DNA of 64,000 nucleotides from NCBI GenBank assembly GCA_011316305.1, contig SAUG01000029.1, forward strand, positions 823,730-887,729, written 5' to 3'. Source of the DNA: Rusavskia elegans. Taxonomy: Eukaryota; Ascomycota; Lecanoromycetes; Teloschistales; Teloschistaceae. Shown piece after piece: positions 23,225 to 35,627 of the stretch. The position numbers and the translations under genes are program-made. Every line of letters begins with the position of its first letter. Positions within the stretch are counted from its first letter, which is position 1. The notes beneath the pieces are model-generated. The model saw only the letters and a program-made list of their open reading frames with translations. It was not told the origin of the DNA and ran no database searches.

Positions 23225-25246
23225 ATGGCGCTGCGACAGGATCCCGAGAAGCAGGTGACGCTTGACTTTAATCCCGGAGACGATAAACAAACATCATCCC
23301 ACTTCGACAACAAGTATCCAGTGGTTCAGCCATACGATAACAAATATCCAATCGATCAGCCGTACGACAACAAATATCCAGTGGATCAGCCATCTGACTA
23401 CGACAACAAGTTTCCTGTAAACCATCACGAAGAATCCGGCCCCGGAGACTATGATCCTATCATTGCCCAGTACAGCGATGCGCAGATCAAGAGGATAGTT
23501 CGTAGAGTAGATCTCAGACTCATCCCCCTGTGCGGTCTCATGTATTGCGTTTCGTTGCTCGACAGAACGAACCTCTCGAACGCCGCAATCGCTGGGTGAG
23601 ATACACCTCACTCCTGCAGAAGCGGCGTGACATATTCGCTCACAGTAGGACAGCATGACGAAGGAGCTCAATCTGAGAACAACGAACCCCGACCGCTATG
23701 TACGCATCATTCAAACCCCTTTGATAACACGCTCAGACGCAAAGCCCTCACAGCTGACTTTATCTCCAGTCGGTTATCACACTCGTCTTCTTCATCACCT
23801 ACGTAATCTTCCAGCCACCAACTACGATCTTGACGCGCTTCTTTGGCCCACGCATTTGGCTTGCCACCATCACGCTTGCCTGGGGCGTGGTGATGATCTG
23901 TTTTGGTTTTGTCAAAGATTGGACGGCACTTGTGGGCCTTCGCTGCCTCCTAGGCGTCCTCGAGGTCCGTAATACCGTACGCGATCTGGGCACTACATAC
24001 TGACAACCGATCCATTACAGAGTGGCTTTTTCCCTGGTGTTGTTTATCTCCTCAGCACCTGGTATAAACGCTGTGAGTAGTTTCGAGCTTCAAATCCGCG
24101 CTCTTTAATCGGTTACCTTACTAACCAGGCTGCATAGACGAGGTGGGGAAGCGATACTCCATTTTCTATCTCATCGGCTCTTTAGCTTCTGCTTTCGGTG
24201 GCATCCTGGCCTTCGGTCTGATGCAGATGGAAGGCATCTCAGGCTATGGTGGATGGCGGTGGATCTTCATCATCGAGGGCTGCGTATGTTCTTTGTGCAT
24301 ATCAGTCCTAGATAGGAATAAACACGCTGACGGTTTGAAAAGTTGACCTGCCTAGTGGCCTTCCTAGGTTACACTTTCTTGGTATCCTTCCCGGACAATA
24401 AAAACTTCCGATCTATCATCCCCTTCTTGTCCGTCGAGGAACGGCAACTCATATGCGCACGCGTCAATCAAGATCGTAGCGATGCGGACCTCGAGGAGTT
24501 CACTGTCAAGAAATGGCTCGGAGGCGCCAAAGACTGGAAGATCTGGGCGTACGGATTGTGTAAGCATATCAGTCTCACATTCACCCTCAATATCGTCCCA
24601 GACACTGAGCAGCAAACGAGCGATTGTGTTCTCTGCTAACTTTCCATCAGGCTTTGGATGCGCGACGACTGTGAGCTACGCGCTAGCGTACTTCCTTCCA
24701 ATCATCCTCAACCAGGGACTAGGCTATGACACCGGGACCGCCCAGTGCCTCATTGCTCCCCCTTATGCCTTCGCTGCAATCATAATGGTCTTGACTGGAT
24801 GGTTCGGAGACAAGTACCATCAACGGGGTCTCTGTGTTGCAGTCAACGCTATACTGTGCATCATTGGTCTTGCCGTTATGGGCTGGGCATACGGCGACAC
24901 CCGCGCTCGGTACTTCGGCGCTTTTTTCGCCACCGCTGGAGCTAATGCCAACGTCCCGAGCGTCTTGACGTACCAAGCGAACAACATCCGAGGGCAATGG
25001 AAGCGTGCGTTCTGCAGCGCCACGCTCGTCGGTGGCGGAGCTCTCGGCGGCATTGTTGGCAGTACCGTCTTCCGCAGTAAAGACTCGCCAACATATGTCC
25101 CGGGACTCAGTGTTGCTATGGGCTCACAGGTCGTGATACTCTTGACTGTCATTCTCCTGACTGTGACTTTCAAGTCGAATAACAAGAAGGCGGACAGGGG
25201 CGAGAAGATCTTGGAGGATCTACCCTCGTTTAGGTACACGGTATGA
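23225..25246 (+). CDS. MFS transporter, anion:cation symporter (Dal5-like) family
   Basis: Seven exons: 23225-23595, 23654-23699, 23770-23964, 24021-24072, 24138-24283, 24343-24559 and 24651-25246, giving 540 residues with closed phases. Family landmarks are RRVDLRLIPLCGLMYCVSLL, DRTNLSNAAIAG, TRFFGPRIWLA, GFFPGVVYLLSTWYKRYEVG, GGWRWIFIIEG, and the late TYQANNIRGQWKRA motif. These fit fungal symporters for allantoate, nicotinate, pantothenate and similar organic anions in the plasma membrane; substrate cannot be told. The N-terminal tail before the first membrane helix has four imperfect decapeptide repeats on the theme YDNKYPVDQP (residues 27-65), which is unusual. The gene starts only about 570 bp from a RIP-degraded block. 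Confidence 0.9.
23303..23419 (+). repeat. Coding minisatellite in MFS N-terminus
   Basis: Four copies of a roughly 30-bp unit encode FDNKYPVVQP, YDNKYPIDQP, YDNKYPVDQP and, after a two-residue insertion, YDNKFPV. The nucleotide units are also similar, so this is a recent tandem expansion. Confidence 0.85.
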
Positions 25247-25958
25247 TCATCTGGGTTTCATGATGTCTTCAATGTCAATGGATGTAGCAACTCTTGTATA
25301 TACACGAATCCAGCGATGGAGCTTGTAAGCAGTGATGGATACTTGACCACTGCATCCATGCCATGCTCGTTTCCAATCGGATTCGTTCATCCTTGCTTTC
25401 AAGCCTCGGCCAACCTTCTTGTCTGCAAGATGAAGGGATGCATCCATTTCATAAGTGATCTGACGAAGCGCCAGTGAAAGCTGAAGTACCGACAAGGCAC
25501 CAGTGCAAACAGACAACCGACGTGCTCGTCTTCGGCCCACGCTGGTAAAGAGACGAAATACTGGAGTCGAATTCAAGGGGTCGCTTAGTATTTACGAGAG
25601 GCTGTCTTTCTTACCTACTCTACCTTTACGATGATTTAATCCAGCAACTCTCTACATCTCTACACAAGCGAAAGAATGCGAGTACATTTTGCTAGTTTGT
25701 GTTTCTTTTCTTGTTCTTTGAACGCATTTGTGTTTGCAGGCAAGGTCTAAGATTCTGTTGGCAGAGACGCTTTCACAGGAATGTCGCTATTACCCGCGTC
25801 ATGGGCTAACAATACCACAGTTACCACGATTGATGACATGCCAAGCCTTGTACCTCGGCAAAAGGATAGGTTTATCTATAAGGGCTCTAACCCTAAACAG
25901 AACTTGCTTAAGAACTTATCGGACTCGCTCAGCTCGATCGTTCCCTGAACCAGTCAAA
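25247..25958. other. Intergenic between MFS gene and RPF2
   Basis: About 710 bp. No frame with family features on either strand. Expected to carry the MFS terminator and the RPF2 promoter. Confidence 0.5.
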
Positions 25959-27059
25959 ATGCTGCGACAAATGTAAGCTAGATGCACGCCCACTCTGTTT
26001 CTAATAGACTGACTGTGTGTCTCCCACAGAAAGCCCAAGACTGCGCGATCAAAACGAGCGCTCGCCAAGCGAGAGCCTCTTGCACATGAGAATACCAAGG
26101 TGGTCCTCTTTCTCCACGGAAAAACCTGCTCCAGTTTCGTCAAGGATCTCCTCTCCGACATCAACGCCCTGAAGCGCCCCTTCACCATTCGGTTTACGAA
26201 GAAGAACGACATTCATCCATTCGAAGACGCCTCGAGTCTAGAATTTTTCTCACAAAAGAACGATGCATCCCTCCTCCTTTTCGGTAGCCACAGCAAGAAA
26301 AGACCGCATTGTATGACATGGGTACGATGTTTTGGTGGCCAGGTGCTGGACATGTTGGAACTATACGTGATCAAGGATACGGCAAGAACGCTGTCTCAGT
26401 TCAAGGGCGAGAAATGTAAGGTTGGACTCAAACCGCTGCTCAGCTTCTCCGGGACGCAATTCGAAAGCCCGGTATCAAATCAGTATACGCTCGCCAAGAG
26501 CATCTTTACGGATTTCTTTCGAGGTGGAGAATCAGCGACGGTGGACGTCGAAGGCCTGCAGTACATGATCAACTTTGCCGCTGGCGAAGACGCACAGGAT
26601 GGCTCCGCAGCTAAGATCCATATGCGATGCTGGAGGATCATCACCAAGCGAAGTGGGCAAAAGGTGCCAAGGGTGGAGGTGGAGGAGATGGGTCCCCGGA
26701 TCGACTTCTCAATAGGACGCACAAAGGAGGCGGAAGCAAGCGTTTGGAAGGAAGCGATGAAGAAGGCTAAAGGAGTGGAGGTGAGTCATAGGTATCTGAG
26801 AGGCATGTAATCCCTGCTGACGTTCGACCCGCAGCCCAAATCCCGAAAGAACATCGAAACGGATATCGTTGGTGACAAAATTGGCCGAATCCATCTCGGG
26901 AAGCAGGATCTGAGCGAGCTACAAACGCGGAAGATGAAGGGTCTGAAGAGAGACCGGGACACAGACGTTGAGGACGGGGCGGACGATGTTTCGATTGTGA
27001 GCGAGGACGATGCGGATGCTGCTGGCGGTATAGAATTGAAGAGACAGCGGATCGCCTGA
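25959..27059 (+). CDS. RPF2: Ribosome biogenesis protein RPF2 (Brix domain)
   Basis: Three exons: 25959-25972, 26030-26780 and 26835-27059, giving 329 residues, the usual fungal Rpf2 length. The first exon encodes only MLRQI before a phase-2 intron, followed by KPKTARSKRALAKREP, as in Rpf2 homologues. The Brix domain runs from about residue 30 to 235, with LFLHGKTCSS, ALKRPFTIRFTKKNDIHPFE, LLLFGSHSKKRP and VDVEGLQYMINF. Rpf2 works with Rrs1 in the nucleolus to recruit the 5S RNP to the pre-60S subunit. The C-terminus is charged and rich in Lys/Arg then Asp/Glu, as expected. Start choice is supported by the conserved MLR..KPK N-terminus. Confidence 0.94.
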
Positions 27060-27958
27060 TCAATCATGAAGATACTGATACCCTTAATGGAAGCATGGCG
27101 TCTGGGAGTCAAGACCGGGATCTGGGCACTCCCTCCCTTCACAAGCCCTTGCGGGTTTGTTCTCGGTAGCATGGTTGACGACGTCCGCCTTACAATGTCA
27201 GTTCCATAGAGGAGCAAGCTAGATAGGTAGACGTATATATTGCCTGACCTCAGCTATCGCCGGTCTTCAAAAGGACGTTAGTTAAAGCCCCTGACTCCCT
27301 GTGAGTTCTTGTCACATGTCCGTTGCCAAGGATCCCGTATTTAGGGCTCAACGGCAATCGGCTAAGGCGCAACACTAGCGCAAGCTCTTCCCAACGGTGG
27401 TACCAGCGATCGTTGAATAATGTGCATCGGTCTTCCAAGAAAAGGCGGCCTCACGTAGGGCGTTTCATTAAGGAATTTGGTCGAACGTATTGTGGCATAT
27501 CACTGTTGTATCACATAGTTTGCTACCTGCATGGGCGCCAGACTGAGACATTTGATGTTGTAGATGCCTCTTGGCGCTAAACGAAAGGGTAATGGCGTGT
27601 CTTGGATCGGCGTGAACCGGTACCTGAGCAGGGGTGGAGTGGAGATCTTGATTTTCGTGATCAATTTTTCTTATCGGCTTCTGTAAATAGCCCAATCTCC
27701 TTGGCGATTTATGATTCTTCACTTTTCCAATTCATCACATACATCTCTTCGCAGTCGTTTCACATCGTGCACATAGATTCCGTCATTCTTTGCACCAGCG
27801 ATCACCAAACTCCTACACGGCATTTGTCCACCAGAAACGAATATCAGAGGGGACTGGTTCCGCTTCTTACACTTTCCATCAGCCATACAGTACTATCCTG
27901 CATATCCTTTGTTCTTTCTTTCTAAGCCGACTTTGCCAGCAACAATATCTGCCCCATC
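27060..27958. other. Intergenic before the MscS channel gene
   Basis: About 900 bp. I see no convincing gene. Pyrimidine-rich stretches in the last 250 bp before 27959 look like a fungal promoter and 5' leader. Confidence 0.5.
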
Positions 27959-30900
27959 ATGTCTACACCAGTCAAGGAACTTCCTCAACCATATTACCCA
28001 CCCCACAATGGCACACGACACTCTTCCGACGACGACGAAGGTACTTTACCTGGAGAATTCGACGGCATGAATCATTCTCGAGACAACAGTGCCGAAAAGC
28101 AGAACTTCCTCGGAGGCCAATCAACCCAGTCACAATCCCGCGAAGAGGAGAGTCGTTTGACCGATGACCTGGCCATGCTCCAGGCTGAGCGCGTTGCTTC
28201 CAATGCCCAAAGCGGCGCCCGACTGACCAACTCAACCTCCGTGCACCGTTCACGCTCGAGAGTCGAACCTGTCGACCAATTCGATATCAACACCAATCCC
28301 ATACACGAAAAGACTGCTACCTTCAAACCCCCAGACAATCCGACCACAAAATTTGCAAAGACGTTCAAGAGGATCCATGAATCGAGCTTTCTGGTCCGAT
28401 ATTTCTCCTATATCGTTCCGGTCGTGCTCCTCATTCTGATCCCGCTTCTTCTCGGAGCATTGCTCTTTAAGGAAGCCACTGTTGGCGGAGTACGCTTGTT
28501 ATGGTTCTGCGTCTGGCTGGAGATCGTCTGGCTTACCTTATGGAGCGGAAGGGTAAGGCGTCCTCGTCCGTTAATTGAAGCTCAGGCTAATCAATCGAGC
28601 AGATTACCGCGCACCTACTCCCCCACCCCGTTGGACTGGTCTCCAGTCTTTTCACAAACAACAGCAAGAAATGGAAGGACATGTTCAGACAATTGGAAAT
28701 TCCCGCCACCATCTTCTTCTGGGCCTTGGCTGTGGAGGTGTCCTTTTTGCCGACTATGATCCATCATCATCTTACGGGAGGGACGGCAAGAAGAGCTTGG
28801 GAAATCAAGATGAATAAGGTCCTCGTATCACTTCTGGTCGGAGCCATATTGAACTTCATCGAAAAGATCATCATTCAATTGATTGCCATCAGCTTCCATC
28901 TGCGCACCTACTCCGATCGCATTGAGCTCAACAAGTTCCAGATCGGTAGCTTGACGAAGCTCTATGAGTATTCCAAGGAAAAGATAGAGGTCGAGGATTC
29001 CGATTTCGAGGAACATCCCAACTCTGGTCCCGGATCTGGCGCCCGAACACCAATGCAGTATGTGGAAAAGGCACAGAAACAGGCTCGCGGCGTGTTCAAC
29101 AAGTTTGGAGATGCAGCAGGAAAGGTTGCCGCCGACTTTACAGGAAAGGGAGTCACCAAGAGCACTCATCCTCGTCAGGTCGTTCTCACGCTTCTCTCGT
29201 CTACATCTGGCTCTCAGGTCCTAGCGCGACGGTTATATCGAACATTCGTTCAAGAAGAAGCAGAGACTGTAACGTCCGAGGATCTCAAACATGCATTTGA
29301 CAATGAGGAGGAGGCAGAAAGTGCCTTCAACATGTTTGATCGCGATATGAACGGCGATATCAGCATGACCGAGCTAGAAGCTGTGTGTGTCGAGATTGGC
29401 AGGGAACGAAAGTCAATCACGGCATCTCTGAAAGACCTTGATTCTGTCGTCTCCAAATTAGATGCGGTCCTGCTCTTCTTTGTGGTGGGCATTACGATTT
29501 TGGTCTTTCTGTCACTGATATCGACCTCGGCTGCAGCGTCTATTACCGGAGCTGGCTCTGCTGTTCTCGCGCTATCATGGCTCTTTTCCTCTACAGCACA
29601 AGAACTCTTGGCATCAATAATATTCGTTCTTGTTAAGCACCCGTTCGACTGTGGCGATAGGGTGTACATCTACGGCAGTGCGGGAAAGGAACTCAAGGGT
29701 GATGATTACTTCGTCAAAGAGATCTCTTTACTCTACACGGAATTCAAGAAGATGGAAGGGCACATTGTCCAAGCACCGAACAGCTATCTGAACACCTTGT
29801 TTATTCAGAACATGCGCCGGTCTGGAGGGCTAGCGGAAGCCGTTCCTCTGACTGTGAAGTTCGGTACAACCTTGGATGAAATCGATGACCTTCGGCAACG
29901 TCTTCTTGAGTTCGTCAAGAGTGAGAAGCGGGAATACCAACCTAACATCCTCACTGTAAGTCAACCCTTCGTAGATCCATCTCTTTAGCTGACCTCGTAC
30001 TTTCTAGGAAATCCGGGAAGTTGTCGAAGCTCATTCGGTCAACCTCAACGTCGTGTTCTTCTACAAGTCGAATTGGCAGAACGAGCTTCTGAGGTTGCAG
30101 CGACGTAACAAATTCATCTGTGCCATGATGATCTCGATGCAGGAAGTGGGCATCGAAGGACCACTCAAACGCCTTCCGGGCCAGAAACTGGATGCACCAT
30201 ACTATGTCCAATATACTAGCCCTATTGGCCCTCGCCCATCAGGTGCAGTGCGCGATGACGATCCGAGTACTCAATCAGGCAATTTTGTATCTGATCCTTC
30301 GGCCCAACCTGATATCGAAGACCACCTAGGCCATAAACGCTCAATACTTCGACAACCGAGCGGTGCCACCCGTGGAAGCGGGCGTCCAAGAGGGGAGTCA
30401 ATTACAGCCATGGCAAAACGTGTCGACTTTTCATTGGGTATGAGGGACGTCAGCTCGTCTGGCGACATGATGGGTGATCTGTACGACAACGTCAGCCCGG
30501 GCCGGATTCCCGGGGCTCGACGAGATTCAGCTTCGCGAGCACGAGACAGGATCGTTGAAGAAGACGAGGAACAGCTGAAGGAGAATGGAGGCCGTTCGAC
30601 TTCCCGGACGAGCGAAGGGCCTTCTCGCTTCAAGCTCCAAAGATCTTCCACAACCGAGTCAGGCAGTCGAATGAAGCGTAGCTTCTCCGCTATTCATCGC
30701 AACCGGTTCTTCCCCCGCCACGGACGACGAAACAGCAGAGGCGAATACGAAGACCTGATGGAGCAAGGAATGGCGGACATCCCAGAGTCTGCCGGCTCGT
30801 CTGGGAGAATTGATCCAAGAAGCGGCCAAGTGAGCAGTCAAGCCGTGAGGACAACAACCGAAGACGATCTTAGCCGCGGAAGACTTCCCGGCTCAACAGC

Positions 30901-30979
30901 TCATGGTGGGCAGGGCCCGTTCGGAGGGCCATCACGAAGTCAAACGGAGAATTTTGAAATGAGAAACATGAAACGATAA
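27959..30979 (+). CDS. EF-hand mechanosensitive ion channel (fungal MscS, Msy1/Msy2 type)
   Basis: Three exons: 27959-28552, 28603-29955 and 30008-30979, giving 972 residues. A disordered N-terminus (about 140 residues) is followed by hydrophobic spans starting [20 protein letters not shown]. An EF-hand loop, [12 protein letters not shown], lies at about residue 444 with all calcium ligands in place. The MscS pore helix region, [14 protein letters not shown], and the beta-domain lead [13 protein letters not shown] follow at about 520-560. The C-terminal roughly 250 residues are disordered, rich in Ser/Arg/Gly. Fission-yeast Msy1 and Msy2 of this architecture are ER channels that adjust cytosolic calcium under hypo-osmotic shock. 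I infer the same role here. Phases and introns are clean. Confidence 0.93.
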
Positions 30980-31494
30980 TAATGATCTACGACATAGAAT
31001 TGAAAAAAGATTCATGCATCAGGAGGCACTAGAAAGGAATACCTCACGGGGTGTACACCACTATCTCGGCATCATTGGCGGATGAATTGGACATGTCATT
31101 TTGCGCACTTGGCGTGCATGTGGAAAAAGCCAGATAGGGGACGATTTTCTCGACAATAGACTACTGCTCACGCAGCATTCATTCAATTGCTAATGTATTG
31201 CCCGTGTTGCGATCACGTTCGTCGCAAGCATCTTCTCATTATTTCGGGTCTCTAACGGCAGAGCTAGAATCTTCATGCTACCTCCTGTACCGACCTTGGG
31301 TTCTCAAGATCAAGATCCGGTCTGCCTGAATGAGATTGATTATTCTCTCACCAATCGCTCACATTCATAGTCGCATATAGCACCGACGCAAGCTCTCACA
31401 GATATCCATAAGCTACGTCCAATCACGTTAGATTTGTTCATCTTATTTATTCAATGACTACAACATACCATAGATACGATGCATTTCCTATAAA
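30980..31494. other. Intergenic between convergent MscS and EMC3 genes
   Basis: About 515 bp between two convergent stop codons. It must hold both 3' ends. No other feature seen. Confidence 0.5.
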
Positions 31495-32629
31495 TCAAGC
31501 TATACTACTCAACAACCTCTCCTCCACCCCCTTCAAAATATACTCGTGCTCCAAAACCTCCAGGTTCTCCGCCTCGCTCTGGAAGACTTTGTCCGGGTCC
31601 TGCCCCGGTTGGAACATGCTGGCGCCGGCGCCGGGGTTCATCTGAGACATCTGTTGCGCCATTTGGGATGCTGCTGTTGTGGGGTATGTGGTGGTTAGTT
31701 TTGTTTCGTGGGAGGGGGGAACTTGGTTTGGATGAATGGGGGCGGGTGGGCAGGGATGGGGGGATATGACGGGGGAAGAGGGAGGGAGGAGGGGTGAAAG
31801 TACCGTTTTCGTTGCCCAAGATGAATATGAAGACGGATTGGAGGCCGAAGAGGTTCAGGAAATACCATGATAGGGAGGAGACCCATCGGACGTCGAGATC
31901 GCGGGTCATGACGCCGGATTGGAGCATGGATTTGAAGCGGAGGGTTAGTGGGAAGGGGAGTTTCACTATGCGTGATAAGTAGGAGTCAGCCAACGGAATC
32001 ATATGTTAATCAACCAATCCCTCAAAAGGCCCAGAAGAGAGTGAATGATAGATAAAAGATGGAAACGGGGGCGAACATACTAATAACAAACCCCGCGAAA
32101 AACGCATTTATCCAACTCATAATCAACGTCTGCGGTACCATCATTGCCATATTCCCCTTCATCATCCCCATCATCCCCTCCATCGCCGCCGGATCCGTCA
32201 TCGGGTTCGGCGCCGCTTTCCCCCTGTTTGCGGGATCTTTGAGGAAGGTGCCTTCTTTGTAGGCGGTGATCATGTAGTTCTTTCGAGTAGCGAACGCGGA
32301 GGGGGAGATGGAGTGGGCGTTGTTACGGAGGTTGATGCCGCGAAGGAGGGAGCGTTGTTCGCGGATGGCGGGGAGTTCGAGCTTTTTGGGGGTGCTGGCG
32401 AGGAGGACGGTGGCGTAGTGGCGGAGGACGCCGGTGAGGATCTTTGCGCTAGTTTAGCGGATGGGATAAGGGGTTGGGGGGATGGATGTACCATGACGAC
32501 GGAGATGGGGAAGAGAATCCAGTAGCTGTTTTTCGTTCAGCTTCTGTTCGCTGCCATGTCTGGACGGTAGGATGACACTCACAACAGCGCTGGATCCCTA
32601 TGGATCGATTGTTCCATGGGTTGCGCCAT
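31495..32629 (-). CDS. EMC3: ER membrane protein complex subunit 3 (EMC3)
   Basis: Five exons on the minus strand: 32629-32583, 32525-32492, 32441-32081, 31965-31804 and 31673-31495, giving 260 residues with closed phases, the family length. The protein starts [16 protein letters not shown], then [11 protein letters not shown] joins ILTGVLRHY. Conserved pieces include [70 protein letters not shown] and [21 protein letters not shown]3 is the Oxa1/YidC-superfamily subunit that forms the insertase groove of the EMC, which inserts tail-anchored and multi-pass proteins into the ER membrane. Introns of 115 and 130 bp are longer than most here. It is divergent from SPC2. Confidence 0.95.
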
Positions 32630-32811
32630 GATGGCGCTCTTTGGGTCTTCGCGGAGCTTTCGTAAAATCGATCTCATCTGAGGCATCTGAGTGTCGGCAG
32701 ACAGACGAAGCTCAAGCGCGAGAGACGCGTGAGCTCCACAAGCGCGGAAAGCCACCTTTCCAACTCAAGCTCACAACCTTCAGCTTACCGAACTCCCAAT
32801 TGGCTTTTGTC
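32630..32811. promoter_or_regulatory. Bidirectional promoter EMC3/SPC2
   Basis: Only 182 bp separate the two start codons, so both ER membrane-biogenesis genes must share this control region. Confidence 0.6.
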
Positions 32812-33565
32812 ATGTCTGCACCGAAGATCTCGGTGTACTCCCTTTCTGGTATGTGGCTTCTTGAGGTTACCTGATGTTCTCTAACAGATCCAGATCTGAA
32901 AAACACCACCGACGACGCTCTGCCCAATTACCTGACTTCCCTCAAATTCCAACAATCGCATTTCCTCGCAGACGTCAGACTCGCATTGGGATACTCCGCC
33001 GTCGTTATCGCAGGCATAACATTCTATGCCGATTACAAGCTCGGCTGGGACGCTACCAAGTATTGGACGCTTTGGGCCGTTGTCGCATATTTCATCCTCA
33101 ATGGAGCTCTGACATATTGGATATGGGGCGTGGAGAAGGGCAAAATCTTCACAGGAGAGATCAATGATACGCTGGTGCGCTCCTTTATTCCGCCCATCTC
33201 CTACCTGCATTGACAATTAGGAATTCTAGGTATCGATTGCATCGAGCGTAACGAAACACAAGCCAATCTATAACCTTCAAGTCCGTTACGGCAAGCCGGG
33301 GGAAGAGCCGCAGGTACTGAAGATATCTGCTCCTTTTACGCGCTGGTTCAACTCCGATGGATACTTTGTCGCAACACCGTTCCAGCAGTGGCTCGCGACC
33401 GAGGTTCCTGCCATTGGCGAGGCAGATCCGAAGAAGGTGATCACAGGTAGTGGGAAGAATGAAGAAAAGGCGACCGATACTCAGCAGATCAAGGGCAGCG
33501 CAGACTTGACCAAGACGCCTGGAAATGGGGGTGCAAGGTCAAGAAATTCCAGGAAGGCAACATGA
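32812..33565 (+). CDS. SPC2: Signal peptidase complex subunit 2 (SPC2/SPC25)
   Basis: Three exons: 32812-32848, 32888-33174 and 33230-33565, giving 219 residues. The first intron is only 39 bp, the shortest I place in the window. Landmarks are MSAPKISVYSLS, DDALPNYLTSLKFQQSH, DVRLALGYSAVVIAGITFYA (first membrane span), TKYWTLWAVVAYFILNG (second span), then YNLQVRYGKPGEEP and FTRWFNSDGYFV. The two spans followed by a cytosolic domain match signal peptidase 25-kDa subunits, which tether the complex to the Sec61 translocon. The C-terminal 40 residues are charged and variable. Confidence 0.93.
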
Positions 33566-34899
33566 CATCTATATCTATCGATCTGTCAATTGGAAAAGAA
33601 TTTGATGCCATCAGAGGTCTTCTCGCATTACGGTCTAAAAGAAAGTATGCGTACTGAATCAGTCTACAATCGAAGCACGATAGCAACATTCAAACGTCAA
33701 CTGATGACCGTGAAAAGCCACACAGTACCTAGGTAAGCACAGCGTTTCAAGCAAACTTACGCATGCGAGCCTGGGCGTCACCAAAATCTCCATGATTTGG
33801 CAAGAGTTTCATACCTCTCCAAGTATCATTCTATTGCGCCATAGCTCACTCAGCGACTTTTTATCTGTCTGCTACCTCCTACACATGCTTGTACTTCTCT
33901 CTAACAGCCTCTTCAACGGCTGTCCCTTCCACTGGTGAGTGGGATAAGCATCCGACACCTCGACTGCCAGCCAAAGATACCTCGACCAAGACAAGTCCCG
34001 CCTTCTCTTCCTATTCTTCTTTCCTGCAGCAGCTATCGAAGCACTTGGTGTCGAAGACATGGCTCCCCTATGAATATCTATGGCTACAGAAATCCATCAG
34101 ACCTAGATTTTAGTTGGAAGGGATGGAGTAGCGCTCGAACGTCGCATGGCGGGTACCTCATGTTGCTGAGCATGATTTATATTCAGCTAAGATGTCGAGT
34201 GCGATTGAGAGCACACGCATGCCTTTGACCCGAACTCATTGTCGGTCAAACGGGTGGAGGGGTTTCGTGTGTGCGCTGCATACACTCCAGGTACAGGCGG
34301 CCACTCTTCGGGTTCATCATCCCAGAACTCAAGACCTGGGATATCACCGCTACACCGCCTCGTCGGCTTCGAAGAGTATATCATTTGTTGCCATCCAAGG
34401 AGCAATCCACCTTCCTACTGATTTAGATTTTTTTTTACTCTTCAAGAAGTAGTGAGAACAATCCCTCTTATTGCTCAAAAAGTCTCCGGCTGAAAATCAC
34501 AACCTATGGTGCTCATTCTTCAATCGGCAAGAACACCACCCTTGCTTCCGAGCAGCTCTACGTTGTGCCTTTACACATTGCCGTACCCCTGCCGGAGAGA
34601 GACCAAGATCTCATGAATGATCGATGCTGCTCTATCCGACGGAAGTATAACGAAAAACCAAGGGGATCCAAATCAAGAAGGTAGTTCGATGCCTGCTATT
34701 GAAGTTAATAGAAGCTCGTAGCGGTTGCACTCAGGATCCATGGTAGAATGAACTTGGGTGGCTTGCATGTTGTGTGGAGAATACAGGTCGATGTCACAAA
34801 CTCGTATTCTCTGAAACCGATCTTGAAAGCTTCACGGCATGTTATGCATCCTACCAGCCACTGGACTGGCGCATCGGATAGTGCATCGGATAGGCCTAG
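33566..34899. other. Long region without a supported gene
   Basis: About 1.3 kb. Short frames on both strands do not resemble known families. A minus-strand frame at 34705-35013, with CETSVYFYSWGPNFGKLGL, overlaps the next feature and is probably chance. Confidence 0.4.
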
Positions 34900-35547
34900 C
34901 TTCCCGAAGTTGGGTCCCCAGCTATAGAAATACACGCTGGTCTCACACCCTTTTGTACAAGCGTGGCGGAGTCGGCATGGGCATACAATGCCTGTGGTGC
35001 AAAGAAAGTCCAAAATGCAAGGATCGAGGGCTCACATCTCGTTGCGCACAGTTTCCATGCCGATGAAAGAGTCAATGTAAGCGAGATCTGTGAGCGCGAA
35101 GTTTTCAGCACCGCAGAAGTGCAGGCGTTGGGTCTGCAAAATACGGACACTGTGTACTATCCCACAGGCCAGACCCGCGACGAAGCCTTCTGGATAACAG
35201 TATTCGCGGACATGGACGTGCATACCAAGTCTCGGGGACGCCTTGCTGACTGGAGTCTGCTGAACGCAGATGATCACACGTTAACAGCTGCCGAAAGCTC
35301 GCGCATGAATTGCATCTGGCTGTCGAAGTCTTTTCTGGACAATATCTGGCCGAAGGAGCTTCTCCCCGCTACTGCGAAGGCAGGAGATTCGCTGTTCGTG
35401 TTTTGGGGTGGTCAGATGCTGCATGTTTTGAGGCGGAAAGGGGCCAGAACAACCAGTTATGCTGGAGAATCTTATCTCCATGGGCTCATGGATGGAGAGC
35501 TTGTGACTGATAAGGCTGGAGACGAGCAAACGATCGTGCTGGAATGA
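34900..35547 (+). pseudogene. HET-like protein, C-terminal fragment
   Basis: An open frame runs from just after a TAG at 34897-34899 to the TGA at 35545-35547. The last third reads like the C-terminal part of fungal HET (heterokaryon incompatibility) proteins: ATAKAGDSLFVFWGGQMLHV, LRRKGARTTSYAGESYLHGL, MDGELV. In the family this matches the 'GD.....GG..PF.LR......GE.YVHG.M.GE' tail. No HET domain proper (SYxWG, WIDxxCINQ) lies upstream within 1 kb, so it is either a 3' remnant or a gene whose 5' exons I fail to see. An intact HET-domain-containing neighbour lies 1 kb away on the other strand. Confidence 0.5.
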
Positions 35548-35627
35548 TGGCGCTTTGCCGATTCAAAATAGCATTAATGGGTGCTGGAAGTCATTCCAAA
35601 CAAGCTTTGGGAACTGCCCTGCGGCAT

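Noticed and set aside
33566..34899. Short frames between SPC2 and the HET fragment
   Set aside because: No motif, no consistent splicing, both strands equally open.
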